The notes below the pieces were generated by a model that ran no database searches, had not been told where the DNA came from, and saw nothing but the letters and a program-made list of their open reading frames with translations. Source: Streptomyces sp. P3 (lineage in GTDB: Bacteria; Actinomycetota; Actinomycetes; Streptomycetales; Streptomycetaceae). From it: DNA of 64,000 nucleotides. Numbering within the stretch: position 1 is the first letter of the stretch; every line of letters starts with the position of its first letter. The translations under genes were made by a program, and so were the position numbers. Location: positions 9,362,001 to 9,426,000 of the forward strand of contig NZ_CP028369.1 of the NCBI RefSeq assembly GCF_003032475.1, written 5' to 3'. Below are positions 54,265-62,499 of this stretch, one piece after another.

Positions 54265-55241
54265 TGCCGCACACGACCAGCCCGTTCTCCGGCCGGCCCT
54301 CCGAACTGATCGGCCGGCAGCTGGCCGGCTACCGCATCGAGCGCGAGATCGGCCGCGGCGGCATGGCCGTCGTCTACCGCGCCCACGACCTGCGCCTGGA
54401 CCGGACGGTCGCGCTCAAACTGCTCGCCCCGGAGCTGGCCCGCAACGACGTCTTCCGCAAGCGGTTCACCCATGAGTCGCGGGCGGCCGCGGCGATCGAC
54501 CACCCGCACATCGTGCCCGTCTTCGAGGCGGACGAGACCGACGGCGTGCTGTACATCGCGATGCGCTACGTCGAGGGCAGCGACCTGCGCCATCTGCTCG
54601 ACCGGCAGGGGCCGCTGCCGCTCGCGAAGGCCGTCCGCATCGCCGCGCAGATCGCCTCGGCGCTGGACGCCGCCCACGAGCACGGGCTCGTGCACCGGGA
54701 CGTCAAGCCCGGCAACATCCTGGTGGCCCGGGGTACCGACACCGACCACCCCGAGCACGCCTACCTCACCGACTTCGGGCTGACGAAGAAGTCGCTGTCG
54801 CTGACCGGGTTCACCACGGTCGGCCAGTTCGTCGGCACACTCGACTACGTCTCGCCCGAGCAGATCTCCGGCCGCCCCGTCGACGGCCGCTGCGACGTCT
54901 ACGGCTTCGCCTGCGTCGTCTACGAGTGCCTCGCGGGCCGCCCGCCCTTCCTCCGCGACGACGACATGGCGCTGCTGTGGGCCCACCAGAACGCCGACCC
55001 GCCGGCGCTGACACAGACCCGGCCCGACCTGCCACCGCACGTCGACGGGGTGTTCGTCCGGGCGCTCGCGAAGAGCCCGGACGACCGCCAGGACACCTGC
55101 GGAGCGTTCGTCGCCGAGCTGAGGTCGACGGCGGGCGGCGCGCACCGGGCGGCTCACCCGCCGACGGAGCGGGTCGACATCCTGCCGCCGGCACCGGAGC
55201 CCCCGCTCTGGGCACGGCCCGTGTTCGGCGGCCGGTTCTGA
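54264..55241 (+). CDS. serine/threonine protein kinase (PknB-type, soluble)
   Basis: 325-aa Hanks-type kinase. The Gly loop is IGRGGMAVVYRA (29-40), with Lys52, HRDVKPGNIL (144-153), DFG (170-172) and the activation segment TGFTTVGQFVGTLDYVSPEQ (181-200). Unlike PknB it has no transmembrane helix or extracellular domain; only about 45 Pro-rich residues follow the kinase domain. The ATG overlaps the preceding stop. It likely phosphorylates threonines bound by the FHA domains of the transporter, by analogy with PknF and Rv1747. Confidence 0.92.
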   Translation: MPHTTSPFSGRPSELIGRQLAGYRIEREIGRGGMAVVYRAHDLRLDRTVALKLLAPELARNDVFRKRFTHESRAAAAIDHPHIVPVFEADETDGVLYIAMRYVEGSDLRHLLDRQGPLPLAKAVRIAAQIASALDAAHEHGLVHRDVKPGNILVARGTDTDHPEHAYLTDFGLTKKSLSLTGFTTVGQFVGTLDYVSPEQISGRPVDGRCDVYGFACVVYECLAGRPPFLRDDDMALLWAHQNADPPALTQTRPDLPPHVDGVFVRALAKSPDDRQDTCGAFVAELRSTAGGAHRAAHPPTERVDILPPAPEPPLWARPVFGGRF

Positions 55242-55255
55242 GGCGCGTCGGGTCC

Positions 55256-55360
55256 GAGCTTCCTCGGCCCTCGGCTCCGTCAGGCCTGAGTTTCGTCGGC
55301 CCTGGCTCTGTCAGGCCTGAGTTTCCTCGGCCCTGGCTCTGTCAGGCCTGAGTTTCGTCG
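55256..55360. repeat. 31-bp tandem repeat, about 3.3 copies
   Basis: Units at 55256-55287 (32 bp), 55288-55318, 55319-55349 and a partial at 55350-55360. Units 2 and 3 differ at one base, and each contains CGGCCCTGGCTC and TCAGGCCTGAG. The repeat fills the space between the convergent kinase and streptophobe genes. GGCC/AGGCCT symmetry inside each unit may let it fold as a terminator. Confidence 0.88.
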
Positions 55361-55412
55361 CCCCCGAGGCTCGCGTGGGTCCGGAGGCTCGCGGGAGCCC
55401 GAAGCGGCGGCG

Positions 55413-56678
55413 TCAGCGTAGCGGGGGCGGCGTTTGCCGGCGGCGGACCAGACCCGCGAGGAGACCGCCCAGGAACCCGGTGACCAGTCCCCACAATGCG
55501 GCGAGGCCCAGCGCGGACCACAGGCGGGGCCGCAGGAACAACTCGCCGGACAGATTGCCGCCGAGGTCGCCGAGCCCGAGCACGGACAGTCCGTAGTGCG
55601 CGGAGATCCGGCCGACCAGGCAGATCATCAGCACCGTGGCCGCCAGCGCGACGGCCATGTGCAGGGCGTGCCGCCAGGCCGGCATACCCGGCGGTGAGTG
55701 CGCCGCCAGCAGGAATCCGGCCCCCAGCAGCAGCACCGCGTCCACCACGACGAGCCACCAGACCCGGCCGTCGTACGCGGCGAGGGCGCCGAGGTCGAGC
55801 CGAGCGGTGTCCTTGCCGCGCAGCACCTCGTCCAGCACATGCGGCATCGGCAGCCCGAAGGGACCCTCCACCCGGCCGTCCCAGGTGGCGCCCAGTCCGA
55901 CGGTGAACACCAGCCACACCAGATTGGGCAGGCCGAGCAGGATCACCGCGAAAGTCTCGGCGGCGTGCCCACGCGTCGCCGCGACGACGAGCGCGACGAC
56001 GAATCCCAGAAAGACGCAGACCAGCAGCAGCACGACCATCGCGTGCGCGGCAGGCCGCACCGGCTCCTGGAAACGCAGCAACCGGGCCGGCAGCGGCGCT
56101 CCGCGCGCGACCAGCAGGGCCAGCACCAGCACACCGGCCAGCCACAGCAGTCCGACCACCACCGTCGGCAGTACGTCCGTGGTGAAACCGACCTCGGGAC
56201 CGACGTCGAACAGGTCGCTCAGTGTGCCGTCGCCGAGGGAGACCTTGAAGGTCTTGCGGGCGGCGAACGACAGGCCGAGCAGACCCAGCAGCCACACGAC
56301 GGCGATCCGCGCCGCCCAGCCGGCCAGCTCGGCGGCGCCGGCGACCGCCCGGTGGCGCAACGGCCACAGGAATCCGGCGCCGACGACGAGCGCCCCGACG
56401 AGGGTCACGGAGAGCGGGATCACCGTCAGAGCGGCCTCGGTCTCGGCGAGGCCGCCCGCGTCGCCGACGAGTTCCACCGTGCCGCCGACGGCCGTGACGA
56501 CGGTGGCCGCGACCACCCGGGGGAAGGCGCCCTCGGGCAGGTCCGCGGCTCCCGCCGCCCACAGTCCCAGGGCGGCCGTCACGCCCATGGCGATCAGCCC
56601 GGCCAACGCGGTGACGACCGCGCGGCCCCAGCCGTGCGCCGGGAATCCTGCCTGGTCGTGGGGGGTGTGAGCACTCAC
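55413..56678 (-). CDS. streptophobe-family integral membrane protein
   Basis: 421-aa polytopic membrane protein with about ten transmembrane helices (for example VVTALAGLIAMGVTAALGLWAAGA, VIPLSVTLVGALVVGAGFLWPL, AHAMVVLLLVCVFLGFVVALVVAA, ALHMAVALAATVLMICLVGRISA). Family-like segments include DVGPEVGFTTDVLPTVVVG and LLGLPNLVWLVFTVGLGATWDGRVEGPFGLPMPHVLDEVLRG. The streptophobe family is specific to Streptomyces and relatives; its function is unknown. GTG/ATG start at 56678 assumed. Divergent from the DUF6777-like gene. Confidence 0.82.
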   Translation of the reverse strand: MSAHTPHDQAGFPAHGWGRAVVTALAGLIAMGVTAALGLWAAGAADLPEGAFPRVVAATVVTAVGGTVELVGDAGGLAETEAALTVIPLSVTLVGALVVGAGFLWPLRHRAVAGAAELAGWAARIAVVWLLGLLGLSFAARKTFKVSLGDGTLSDLFDVGPEVGFTTDVLPTVVVGLLWLAGVLVLALLVARGAPLPARLLRFQEPVRPAAHAMVVLLLVCVFLGFVVALVVAATRGHAAETFAVILLGLPNLVWLVFTVGLGATWDGRVEGPFGLPMPHVLDEVLRGKDTARLDLGALAAYDGRVWWLVVVDAVLLLGAGFLLAAHSPPGMPAWRHALHMAVALAATVLMICLVGRISAHYGLSVLGLGDLGGNLSGELFLRPRLWSALGLAALWGLVTGFLGGLLAGLVRRRQTPPPLR

Positions 56679-56915
56679 CCTGCCACGCTAAGCAGCGCCG
56701 GGGGAGAGCGCCCGCCGGGAGGGACCGTCCGGGCCCGGCTTGCGGGCGACGCCAGACCGGAGCACACAATGGTCATTGTGGAAAAAGCGGCGCAGGTCGG
56801 GTGATTCCGGTTGCGCCGGTCGCACGTCCCGCAGGCGCGCGGTCCTGCCGTCACCGCCGATCGCCTCGGCTCCGTCGGACCGCGTGCCGCGGGGGACCCC
56901 TCGTCGGGAGTGCTC

Positions 56916-58208
56916 GTGAGCGTCGAACCGCCGTCGTCCGGCCGTCCCTCGGAACCGCCCACCGAACCCTCCGGGCGGCCGACCGGCCCGCCCTCGGGTC
57001 CGCTGTCCGCGGGTTCGGCGCAGCCGCCCCAGGGGCCGCCCTCCCAGCCGCCCGGCGCCGACCTCGGAGCGGGCGACGGGCCGCCAGGTCGCCCGTGGTG
57101 GAGGTCCGCGCCCCGGCTCGCGCTGATCGCCCTCGCCGTCGTGGCCGCCACCGCCCTCGCCCTCGTGCTGACCCTGCCCGGCGGCGGCAAGTCCGACCAG
57201 GCCGGCGAGGTGTTCATGCAGCCGGCCGGCGACGTCGGCCCGGACCCCGTGACCACGACCTCCACGACGAAGACGTCCGTCCCGCCCGCCACGGTCGCCC
57301 CCTCTGGCTCCACCCCGGCCGGGAAGACGGTGCCCGCCGTCCGCGGCGGCGAGCCCGGCCTGTACGGCGGCACCCGCAATGTCGCGAGCTGCGACGTGGA
57401 GCAGCAGATCAAGGCCCTCCAGCAGGCGCCCGACAAGAACAAGGCGTTCGCCTCGGTGGCGGGGATCGACCCGTCCGGCGTCCCCGCCTACCTGCGTTCG
57501 CTCACCTCGGTGCAGCTGCGCCTGGACACCCGGGTCACCAACCACGGGTACCGCGACGGCGCCGCCACCTCCTACCAGGCCGTTCTGCAGGCCGGGACGG
57601 CCGTCCTGGTCGACAGGCACGGCGTGCCCCGGGTGCGCTGCGCCTGTGGCAACCCGCTGACCCCGCCCGTCGCCCAGCAGAGCGGGTACCGGCGGACGGG
57701 CCGTTCGTGGCCCGCGTACAGCCCCGCGACCACCGTCACGGTCATGCCCTCGACGACCGTGGTCAAGGTCTTCGTGCTCTACGACCCCGACGACTCGCAC
57801 CACTGGTTCGCCCGGCGGCCGGGCGACGACGGACACAAGGACCGGCCCACGCACCCGCCGGCGCACACGACGCCGTCCATCATCGTCGCCCCGCCGAGTT
57901 CCCTGACCAGTCCCGCGTCCCCGCCGTGCGCGTCGCCGTCGACCGGTGACGCGAGGGGTGACGCGACCGGCGCCAGCCCGCCGGGATGCGTCCTGCCGCC
58001 GTCGTCCGGCTCGTCCACCGAGGCGCCGTCCTCGAAGCCGCCGTCCTCCGAACCCCCGAGCTCGAAGCCGCCGTCCTCCGAGCCGCCGAGTTCCGAGCCG
58101 CCGTCCTCGCCGCCGTCGTCCCAGGCGCCGGAGCCGCCCTCGTCGTCGAACTCGCTGTCCGGCCTGTCGAGCGCGCCCGGCAGCTCGCTGTCCTCGCTGC
58201 CCCAATAG
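56916..58208 (+). CDS. DUF6777-like single-pass membrane protein with Pro/Ser repeats
   Basis: 430-aa protein starting at GTG 56916 after GGGAG. Residues 1-65 are Pro/Ser/Gly rich. A single transmembrane helix (about 73-93; LALIALAVVAATALALVLTL) is followed by an extracellular domain (about 110-300; VFMQPAGDVGPDP, GLYGGTRNVASCDVEQQIKALQQ, YLRSLTSVQLRLDTRVTNHGY, RVRCACGNPLTPPV) as in DUF6777 proteins. The C-terminus (about 365-415) repeats PSSKP/PSSEP. Function unknown; likely surface exposed. Confidence 0.75.
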   Translation: MSVEPPSSGRPSEPPTEPSGRPTGPPSGPLSAGSAQPPQGPPSQPPGADLGAGDGPPGRPWWRSAPRLALIALAVVAATALALVLTLPGGGKSDQAGEVFMQPAGDVGPDPVTTTSTTKTSVPPATVAPSGSTPAGKTVPAVRGGEPGLYGGTRNVASCDVEQQIKALQQAPDKNKAFASVAGIDPSGVPAYLRSLTSVQLRLDTRVTNHGYRDGAATSYQAVLQAGTAVLVDRHGVPRVRCACGNPLTPPVAQQSGYRRTGRSWPAYSPATTVTVMPSTTVVKVFVLYDPDDSHHWFARRPGDDGHKDRPTHPPAHTTPSIIVAPPSSLTSPASPPCASPSTGDARGDATGASPPGCVLPPSSGSSTEAPSSKPPSSEPPSSKPPSSEPPSSEPPSSPPSSQAPEPPSSSNSLSGLSSAPGSSLSSLPQ

Positions 58209-58401
58209 ACGCCGGCGCCGGCCGCGACGAACCGTTCGTCTCGCTCGAGGCCGGTCCGGTCCGGGGCCGCCCGCTGTGTGAGGTACCGCATGGCCGTAGC
58301 CTGAACAGGTCAGGAATGACGGGGACTGCACGGCGCGGCACGGGGTACGAGCACTGGTGCACAGCAGCGTCCGGCCAGTCCGGCCTCCAAGAGAGAACTG
58401 C

Positions 58402-58863
58402 ATGATCGAGCATCTGGACGGGGCAGTGATACCCACTGGTTTCGACGTACCCGTGGAACCGCTACGGCGCGCGGCGCACTACACGGGCGACCCCGGCTGC
58501 ATAGCCGAGGCCCGTGCCTTCGCCGCGCACTTCGTCGACCAGCTCAGGACCGAGTGGTGCGCCACGGTGGGCGACCGCGTGTGCGGTGACGTGATGCTGG
58601 TGGTCAGCGAACTGGTCACCAATGCCGACCGGCACAGCAACGGGCCCTACATCCTGGAGCTGGAGGGCACCGAGGCCTCGGTCACCGTGAGCGTCTACGA
58701 CAGCAGCGACGCCCTGCCCATGCGCTACCCCAAGGACCCCGAGCGGGTCGGCCGGCACGGCCTGGAGATCGTGCACGCGGTGGCGGCGCAGGTCACCGCG
58801 GAGCGCGTACCGGTCGGCAAGCGGGTCCGCGCCGTGCTCAGCTTCGGACCGCCGGCCCGTTAG
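58402..58863 (+). CDS. RsbW-like ATP-binding protein (anti-sigma/HATPase)
   Basis: 153-aa GHKL ATPase-fold protein of the anti-sigma/serine-kinase type abundant in Streptomyces. The N box is VVSELVTNADRHS (about residues 75-87), G1 is VYDSSDALP and G2 is VGRHGLEIVHAVAAQ. The N-terminal segment HYTGDPGCIAEARAFAAHFVDQL is also typical. It is convergent with a SigB/F-type sigma factor gene 45 bp away, so it is a candidate partner, though not in an operon. Confidence 0.87.
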   Translation: MIEHLDGAVIPTGFDVPVEPLRRAAHYTGDPGCIAEARAFAAHFVDQLRTEWCATVGDRVCGDVMLVVSELVTNADRHSNGPYILELEGTEASVTVSVYDSSDALPMRYPKDPERVGRHGLEIVHAVAAQVTAERVPVGKRVRAVLSFGPPAR

Positions 58864-58908
58864 CTCAGGGGGCAGGTGCAGGGGCCGGCAGGGGGCCGGC
58901 CGGACAGG

Positions 58909-59796
58909 TCAGGCACAGCCCAGCTCGCCCAGCATGCCCTGGCGCAGCCGGCCGATGATGCGCTTGATGAGGCGGGACACGTGCATCTGGGAGCAGCCGA
59001 GCCGCTCGCCGATCTCCGCCTGGGTGGCCTCCTCCACGAACCGCAGGTGGATGATCCGCCGGTCACGCTCGCTGAGCTCCGCCATGAGCGGGGCGAGCGA
59101 GTGGAAGTCGTCGACGAGTCCCAGCCGGTTCTCCTCCATGCCGATGAAGTCCGCGAGGACCGACTCGCCCTGCCCGGAGCCGTCGCCGGTGATCGCCGCG
59201 TCGAGCGAGGAGGAGTTGTAGCCGTTGGAGGCGATCTGCGCCTCTACCACCTGCTTCGGCGGGAGGTTCATCAGCGTGGCCAGCTCCGCCACCGTCGGTT
59301 CCCGGTCCAGCCGGCTGGACAGCTCGTCGCGGGCCTTCGCCAACTCGACGCGCAGCTCCTGGAGCCGCCGCGGAACGTGCACCGCCCACGTCGTGTCCCG
59401 GAAGAAGCGCTTGATCTCGCCGACGATGTACGGCAGGGCGAACGACGTGAACTCGACCTCGCGCGCGACCTCGAACCGGTCGATGGCCTTGATCAGGCCG
59501 ATCATCCCGGTCTGGACGATGTCCTCCATCTCGTCCCCGCGACCGCGGAACCGGCCCGCCGCGAAACGGACCAGGGACATGTTCATCTCGATGAGGGTGT
59601 TGCGCGCGTACTGGTACTCGGGCGTGCCCTCCTCGAGAACGGCCAGCCGCCGGAAGAACTGGCGGGACAGCTCGCGCGCGTCGCGGGGAGCCACGCTCCG
59701 CGGCGACTCGACGCCGGGCAGCGGTGCGTCGTGCGGTCCGGACCCGGCGGCGTGGTCGACGATCCCGGCCCCCGACCGGACAGCGGCGGTCTGCAT
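58909..59796 (-). CDS. SigB/SigF-family RNA polymerase sigma factor
   Basis: 295-aa alternative sigma factor of the stress/sporulation SigB group. Region 2: RNTLIEMNMSLVRFAAGRFRGRGDEMEDIVQTGMIGLIKAIDRFEVAREVEFTSFALPYIVGEIKRFFRDTTW. Region 3: VHVPRRLQELRVELAKARDEL. Region 4: ELSERDRRIIHLRFVEEATQAEIGERLGCSQMHVSRLIKRIIGRLR. GGGAGAGGCC precedes ATG 59796. Activity is probably set by an anti-sigma of RsbW type and by PP2C phosphatases; the convergent neighbour is a candidate. Confidence 0.92.
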   Translation of the reverse strand: MQTAAVRSGAGIVDHAAGSGPHDAPLPGVESPRSVAPRDARELSRQFFRRLAVLEEGTPEYQYARNTLIEMNMSLVRFAAGRFRGRGDEMEDIVQTGMIGLIKAIDRFEVAREVEFTSFALPYIVGEIKRFFRDTTWAVHVPRRLQELRVELAKARDELSSRLDREPTVAELATLMNLPPKQVVEAQIASNGYNSSSLDAAITGDGSGQGESVLADFIGMEENRLGLVDDFHSLAPLMAELSERDRRIIHLRFVEEATQAEIGERLGCSQMHVSRLIKRIIGRLRQGMLGELGCA

Positions 59797-60046
59797 GGCC
59801 TCTCCCTCGAAGGTCGCGGTACTCGGTCACCGTGCCCGCCCCGTCACGGTTCGGCGTGCGTCGTGCTCGTTCCGTGAGCGGGCACCGGTGTGCGGCGCCG
59901 CTCGGAGGGCGAGTACCCGCTCACGGACGGCCCATGCGTGCCCGGGCCGGCCGCGGCGGCGGGCTCCGCGTCGCCGTGGCCGACGGGGGCCGCCGATTCC
60001 ACCCAGGGCGCAACGCACCCCCTCTTCCCGCGGCGGCCCGCTCTCC

Positions 60047-60052
60047 TAGGCT
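60047..60052 (+). promoter_or_regulatory. putative -10 element of popR, leaderless start
   Basis: TAGGCT ends 6 bp before the GTG at 60059, so a transcript starting at the GTG would be leaderless. GGGAAG directly abuts the GTG, too close for normal ribosome binding. Confidence 0.4.
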
Positions 60053-60058
60053 GGGAAG

Positions 60059-60502
60059 GTGAGCAACCAGACGCCGAACCGAGCCCGCGTGATCCCGCTG
60101 CGCCCGTCCGCCGAGCGCCCGGGTACCGCCCCTGCCGTCCCCGTCCCCGTCCCGGTGCCCGCCGCGCCGCCCGGGACCGTCTCCCGACCGACGCCGCGGG
60201 AACCCCTGTTGCGCGACCTCGTCGGAGACGTGCTGCGCCGTGAACGCCGGGCGCAGGAGCGCACGCTCAAGGACGTCGCCGACGAGGCGCGCATCTCCAT
60301 GCCGTATCTCTCGGAGGTGGAGCGGGGCCGCAAGGAGGCCTCCTCGGAGGTGCTCGCGGCCGCCGCCCAGGCACTCGGTCTGAGCCTCGCGGACCTGCTG
60401 TCGCGGGCCCAGGGAGAGCTGGTCCGGCACGCCGGCCGGCGCCCCGTGCGGAGCCGGGCGACGACCGCCTCCGGGTACGACGGGCTCTGCCTGGCCGCCT
60501 GA
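60059..60502 (+). CDS. popR: PopR/ClgR-type XRE regulator
   Basis: 147-aa helix-turn-helix activator of Clp protease genes. The HTH (about 50-112) includes LVGDVLRRERRAQERTLKDVADEARISMPYLSEVERGRKEASSEVLAAAAQALGLSLADLL. The N-terminal 45 residues are Pro/Val-rich. The protein ends in GLCLAA; the two terminal alanines are the degradation tag reported to let ClpP1P2 destroy PopR. It converges on clpP3-clpP4, whose promoter carries the box TCTGCC-N3-GGCAGA. ClgR is the alternative, but context favours PopR. Confidence 0.85.
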   Translation: MSNQTPNRARVIPLRPSAERPGTAPAVPVPVPVPAAPPGTVSRPTPREPLLRDLVGDVLRRERRAQERTLKDVADEARISMPYLSEVERGRKEASSEVLAAAAQALGLSLADLLSRAQGELVRHAGRRPVRSRATTASGYDGLCLAA

Positions 60503-60523
60503 CGAGCCGCGCGGACCGGCGTC

Positions 60524-61126
60524 TCACACCGTCAGGGGACGCCGGCTCAGCACCTCGTCGGCCAGGCCGTACGCGACCGCCTCCTGCGCGGTGAACACCT
60601 TGTCGCGGTCCATGTCCGCGCGCAGGGCGGTGATGTCGTGGCCGGTGTGCCGGGCCAGCACCTCCTCCACCTGGGCGCGGATGCGGACCATCTCCTTTGC
60701 CTGCAGGGCGAGATCGGAGACCGTGCCCTGCCGGCCGCCGCTGGCCGGCTGCCCGAGCAGCACGCGCGCGTGCTCCAGGACGAGCCGCCGGCCGGGATCG
60801 CCGCCCGCCAGCAGCACGGCCGCCGTCGACGCGGCCTGCCCGACGCAGAGCGTGGAGATGGGCGCCCGGACGAACGTCATCGTGTCGTAGATCGCCATGA
60901 GCGAGGTGAACGAGCCGCCGGGGGAGTTGAGGTAGATCGAGATCTCGCTCTCCGGGGACGCCGCCTCCAGATGCAGGAGCTGTGCGATCACGACGTTGGC
61001 GACGCCGTCGTCGATCTCGGTGCCGAGGAAGATGATCCGCTCGGACAGCAGCCGGCTGAACACGTCGTAGGACCGCTCGCCCTGCGGGGTCCGCTCGATG
61101 ACGTTCGGAATCGTGTAGGTCCCCAT
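60524..61126 (-). CDS. clpP4: ATP-dependent Clp protease proteolytic subunit ClpP4 (His missing)
   Basis: 200-aa ClpP-family subunit. The nucleophile region is [16 protein letters not shown] (Ser100) and the acid is in [13 protein letters not shown] (Asp175). Where ClpP has the catalytic His (MHQP or IHQP), it reads [11 protein letters not shown], so Gly125 replaces His. It should not complete a catalytic triad alone and may be a ClpR-like structural partner of ClpP3. The ATG lies one base after the clpP3 stop. Confidence 0.9.
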   Translation of the reverse strand: MGTYTIPNVIERTPQGERSYDVFSRLLSERIIFLGTEIDDGVANVVIAQLLHLEAASPESEISIYLNSPGGSFTSLMAIYDTMTFVRAPISTLCVGQAASTAAVLLAGGDPGRRLVLEHARVLLGQPASGGRQGTVSDLALQAKEMVRIRAQVEEVLARHTGHDITALRADMDRDKVFTAQEAVAYGLADEVLSRRPLTV

Positions 61127-61127
61127 G

Positions 61128-61766
61128 TCACAGCCCCATCCGTCGCTTCTGCGCGGCCGGGCGGACGTCCGCGAGGGACTCCACGACCCGGTCCACCATC
61201 CCGTACTCCCTGGCCTCCTCGGCCGTGAACCAGCGGTCGCGGTCGCCGTCCCGCGAGATGGTCTGCGGGGACTGGCCGGTGTGCTCGGCGGTGATCCGCT
61301 CGATGGTCCGCTTGGTGTGCTCCAGGTTCTCCGCCTGGATCTCGATGTCCGCCGTGGTGCCGCCGATCCCGGCCGACGGCTGGTGCATCATGACGCGCGC
61401 GTTCGGCAGCGCGTACCGCTTGCCGGCGGCGCCCACGCTGAGCAGGAACTGGCCCATGCTGGCCGCGAATCCCATCGCGAGGGTCGACACGTCGTTGGGG
61501 ATCAGCCGCATCGTGTCGTAGATGGCGAGCCCGGCGTGCACCGATCCGCCGGGGCTGTTGATGTACAGGGCGATGTCGGTGCGAGGATCCTCCGCCGACA
61601 GGATGAGCAGTTGCGCGCAGACCCGGTTCGCGGACACCTCGTCGACCTGGGTGCCCAGCAGCACGATGCGCTGGCCGAGCAGTTGGGCGGCGAGCTGGTC
61701 GTCGAAGCGGGAGGGCGCGGTGTCGCCCTCCGCGGCGCGGGGAGCGAGCGTGGTGAGTGGAGTCAT
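61128..61766 (-). CDS. clpP3: ATP-dependent Clp protease proteolytic subunit ClpP3
   Basis: 212-aa ClpP subunit with a complete triad: [20 protein letters not shown] (Ser103), [10 protein letters not shown] (His128) and [11 protein letters not shown] (Asp177). [24 protein letters not shown] [21 protein letters not shown] is the handle region. The start is ATG 61766 with GAGGAG upstream. First gene of the clpP3-clpP4 operon, which is silent in wild-type Streptomyces lividans unless PopR accumulates when ClpP1P2 is lost. The PopR box lies about 70 bp upstream. Confidence 0.92.
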   Translation of the reverse strand: MTPLTTLAPRAAEGDTAPSRFDDQLAAQLLGQRIVLLGTQVDEVSANRVCAQLLILSAEDPRTDIALYINSPGGSVHAGLAIYDTMRLIPNDVSTLAMGFAASMGQFLLSVGAAGKRYALPNARVMMHQPSAGIGGTTADIEIQAENLEHTKRTIERITAEHTGQSPQTISRDGDRDRWFTAEEAREYGMVDRVVESLADVRPAAQKRRMGL

Positions 61767-61837
61767 CGGGTCTCCTCGTCGTGGTGTGATGCCGTCGACC
61801 CCACTCTTGACCGGGGCGGACGCCCGCACGCCGGTTC

Positions 61838-61852
61838 TCTGCCCGTGGCAGA
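61838..61852. promoter_or_regulatory. PopR box upstream of clpP3
   Basis: TCTGCC-CGT-GGCAGA matches the PopR recognition sequence (TCTGCC-N3-GGCAGA) that I recall from the S. lividans clpP3 promoter. It lies 72 bp upstream of the clpP3 ATG. GGCAGA half-sites recur at about 61862 and 61879. Confidence 0.8.
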
Positions 61853-61883
61853 TCCGCCGAGGGCAGAGCGGAGACACCGGCAG

Positions 61884-61937
61884 AGCGGGAGACGCGGGCC
61901 GGGCGGGAGACACGCGCCGGGCGGGAGACACGCGCCG
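61884..61937. repeat. 18-bp tandem repeat, three copies
   Basis: Three units of GGCGGGAGACACGCGCCG type: 61884-61901 (variant AGCGGGAGACGCGGGCCG), 61902-61919 and 61920-61937 (identical). A shorter related unit precedes them. They lie between the PopR box and the divergent VOC gene. Confidence 0.8.
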
Positions 61938-62002
61938 AGCGATGAGTTTCCGCTCGGGCGGGAGTCGATACTGGCGACCGCGTTCCCACCCAGGAGGTGC
62001 TC

Positions 62003-62485
62003 ATGACCACCGACGGATTCACCACGTGTCTCTGGTTCGATGGCCGGGCCGAGGAAGCCGCCCATTTCTACGTCTCGGTCTTCAAGAACTCCAGTATCGG
62101 CGCCGTCGGACGCTACAACGAGGCCGGCCCCGGCCCGGCCGGATCGGTGCTCGCGGTGGAGTTCACCGCCAACGGGCAGAAGTTCGTCGGCATCAACGGG
62201 GGCCCGCAGTTCACCTTCAGCGAGGCGATCTCCTTCCAGATCTACTGCGCGGACCAGGCCGAGGTCGACCACTACTGGACCAAGCTCACCGAGAACGGCG
62301 GCGAGCCCGGCCCCTGCGGCTGGCTGAAGGACAGGTACGGCGTGTCCTGGCAGGTCATCCCCGACGGACTGATCGAGATGATCAGCGACCCCGACCCCGA
62401 GAAGGCCACCCGCACCACCAAGGCGATGTACGCGATGGGCAAGCTCGACGTCGCCGCTCTGAAGAAGGCCTACGACGGCGCGTAG
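62003..62485 (+). CDS. VOC-family protein (PhnB-like)
   Basis: 160-aa PhnB-type VOC protein, often annotated as 3-demethylubiquinone-9 3-methyltransferase domain but not a methyltransferase by itself. Features are FTTCLWFDGRAEEAAHFYVSVFKNSSIGAV, VLAVEFTANGQKFVGINGGPQFTFSEAISFQIYCADQAEVDHYWTKL and CGWLKDRYGVSWQVIP. AGGAGG before ATG 62003 is an excellent ribosome site. Divergent from clpP3. Function unknown. Confidence 0.9.
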   Translation: MTTDGFTTCLWFDGRAEEAAHFYVSVFKNSSIGAVGRYNEAGPGPAGSVLAVEFTANGQKFVGINGGPQFTFSEAISFQIYCADQAEVDHYWTKLTENGGEPGPCGWLKDRYGVSWQVIPDGLIEMISDPDPEKATRTTKAMYAMGKLDVAALKKAYDGA

Positions 62486-62499
62486 CCACCTCTCGCGGG

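Noticed and set aside
58858..58875. tRNA-like string GTTAGCTCAGGGGG
   Set aside because: It overlaps the stop of the RsbW-like gene, and no anticodon or T arm follows.
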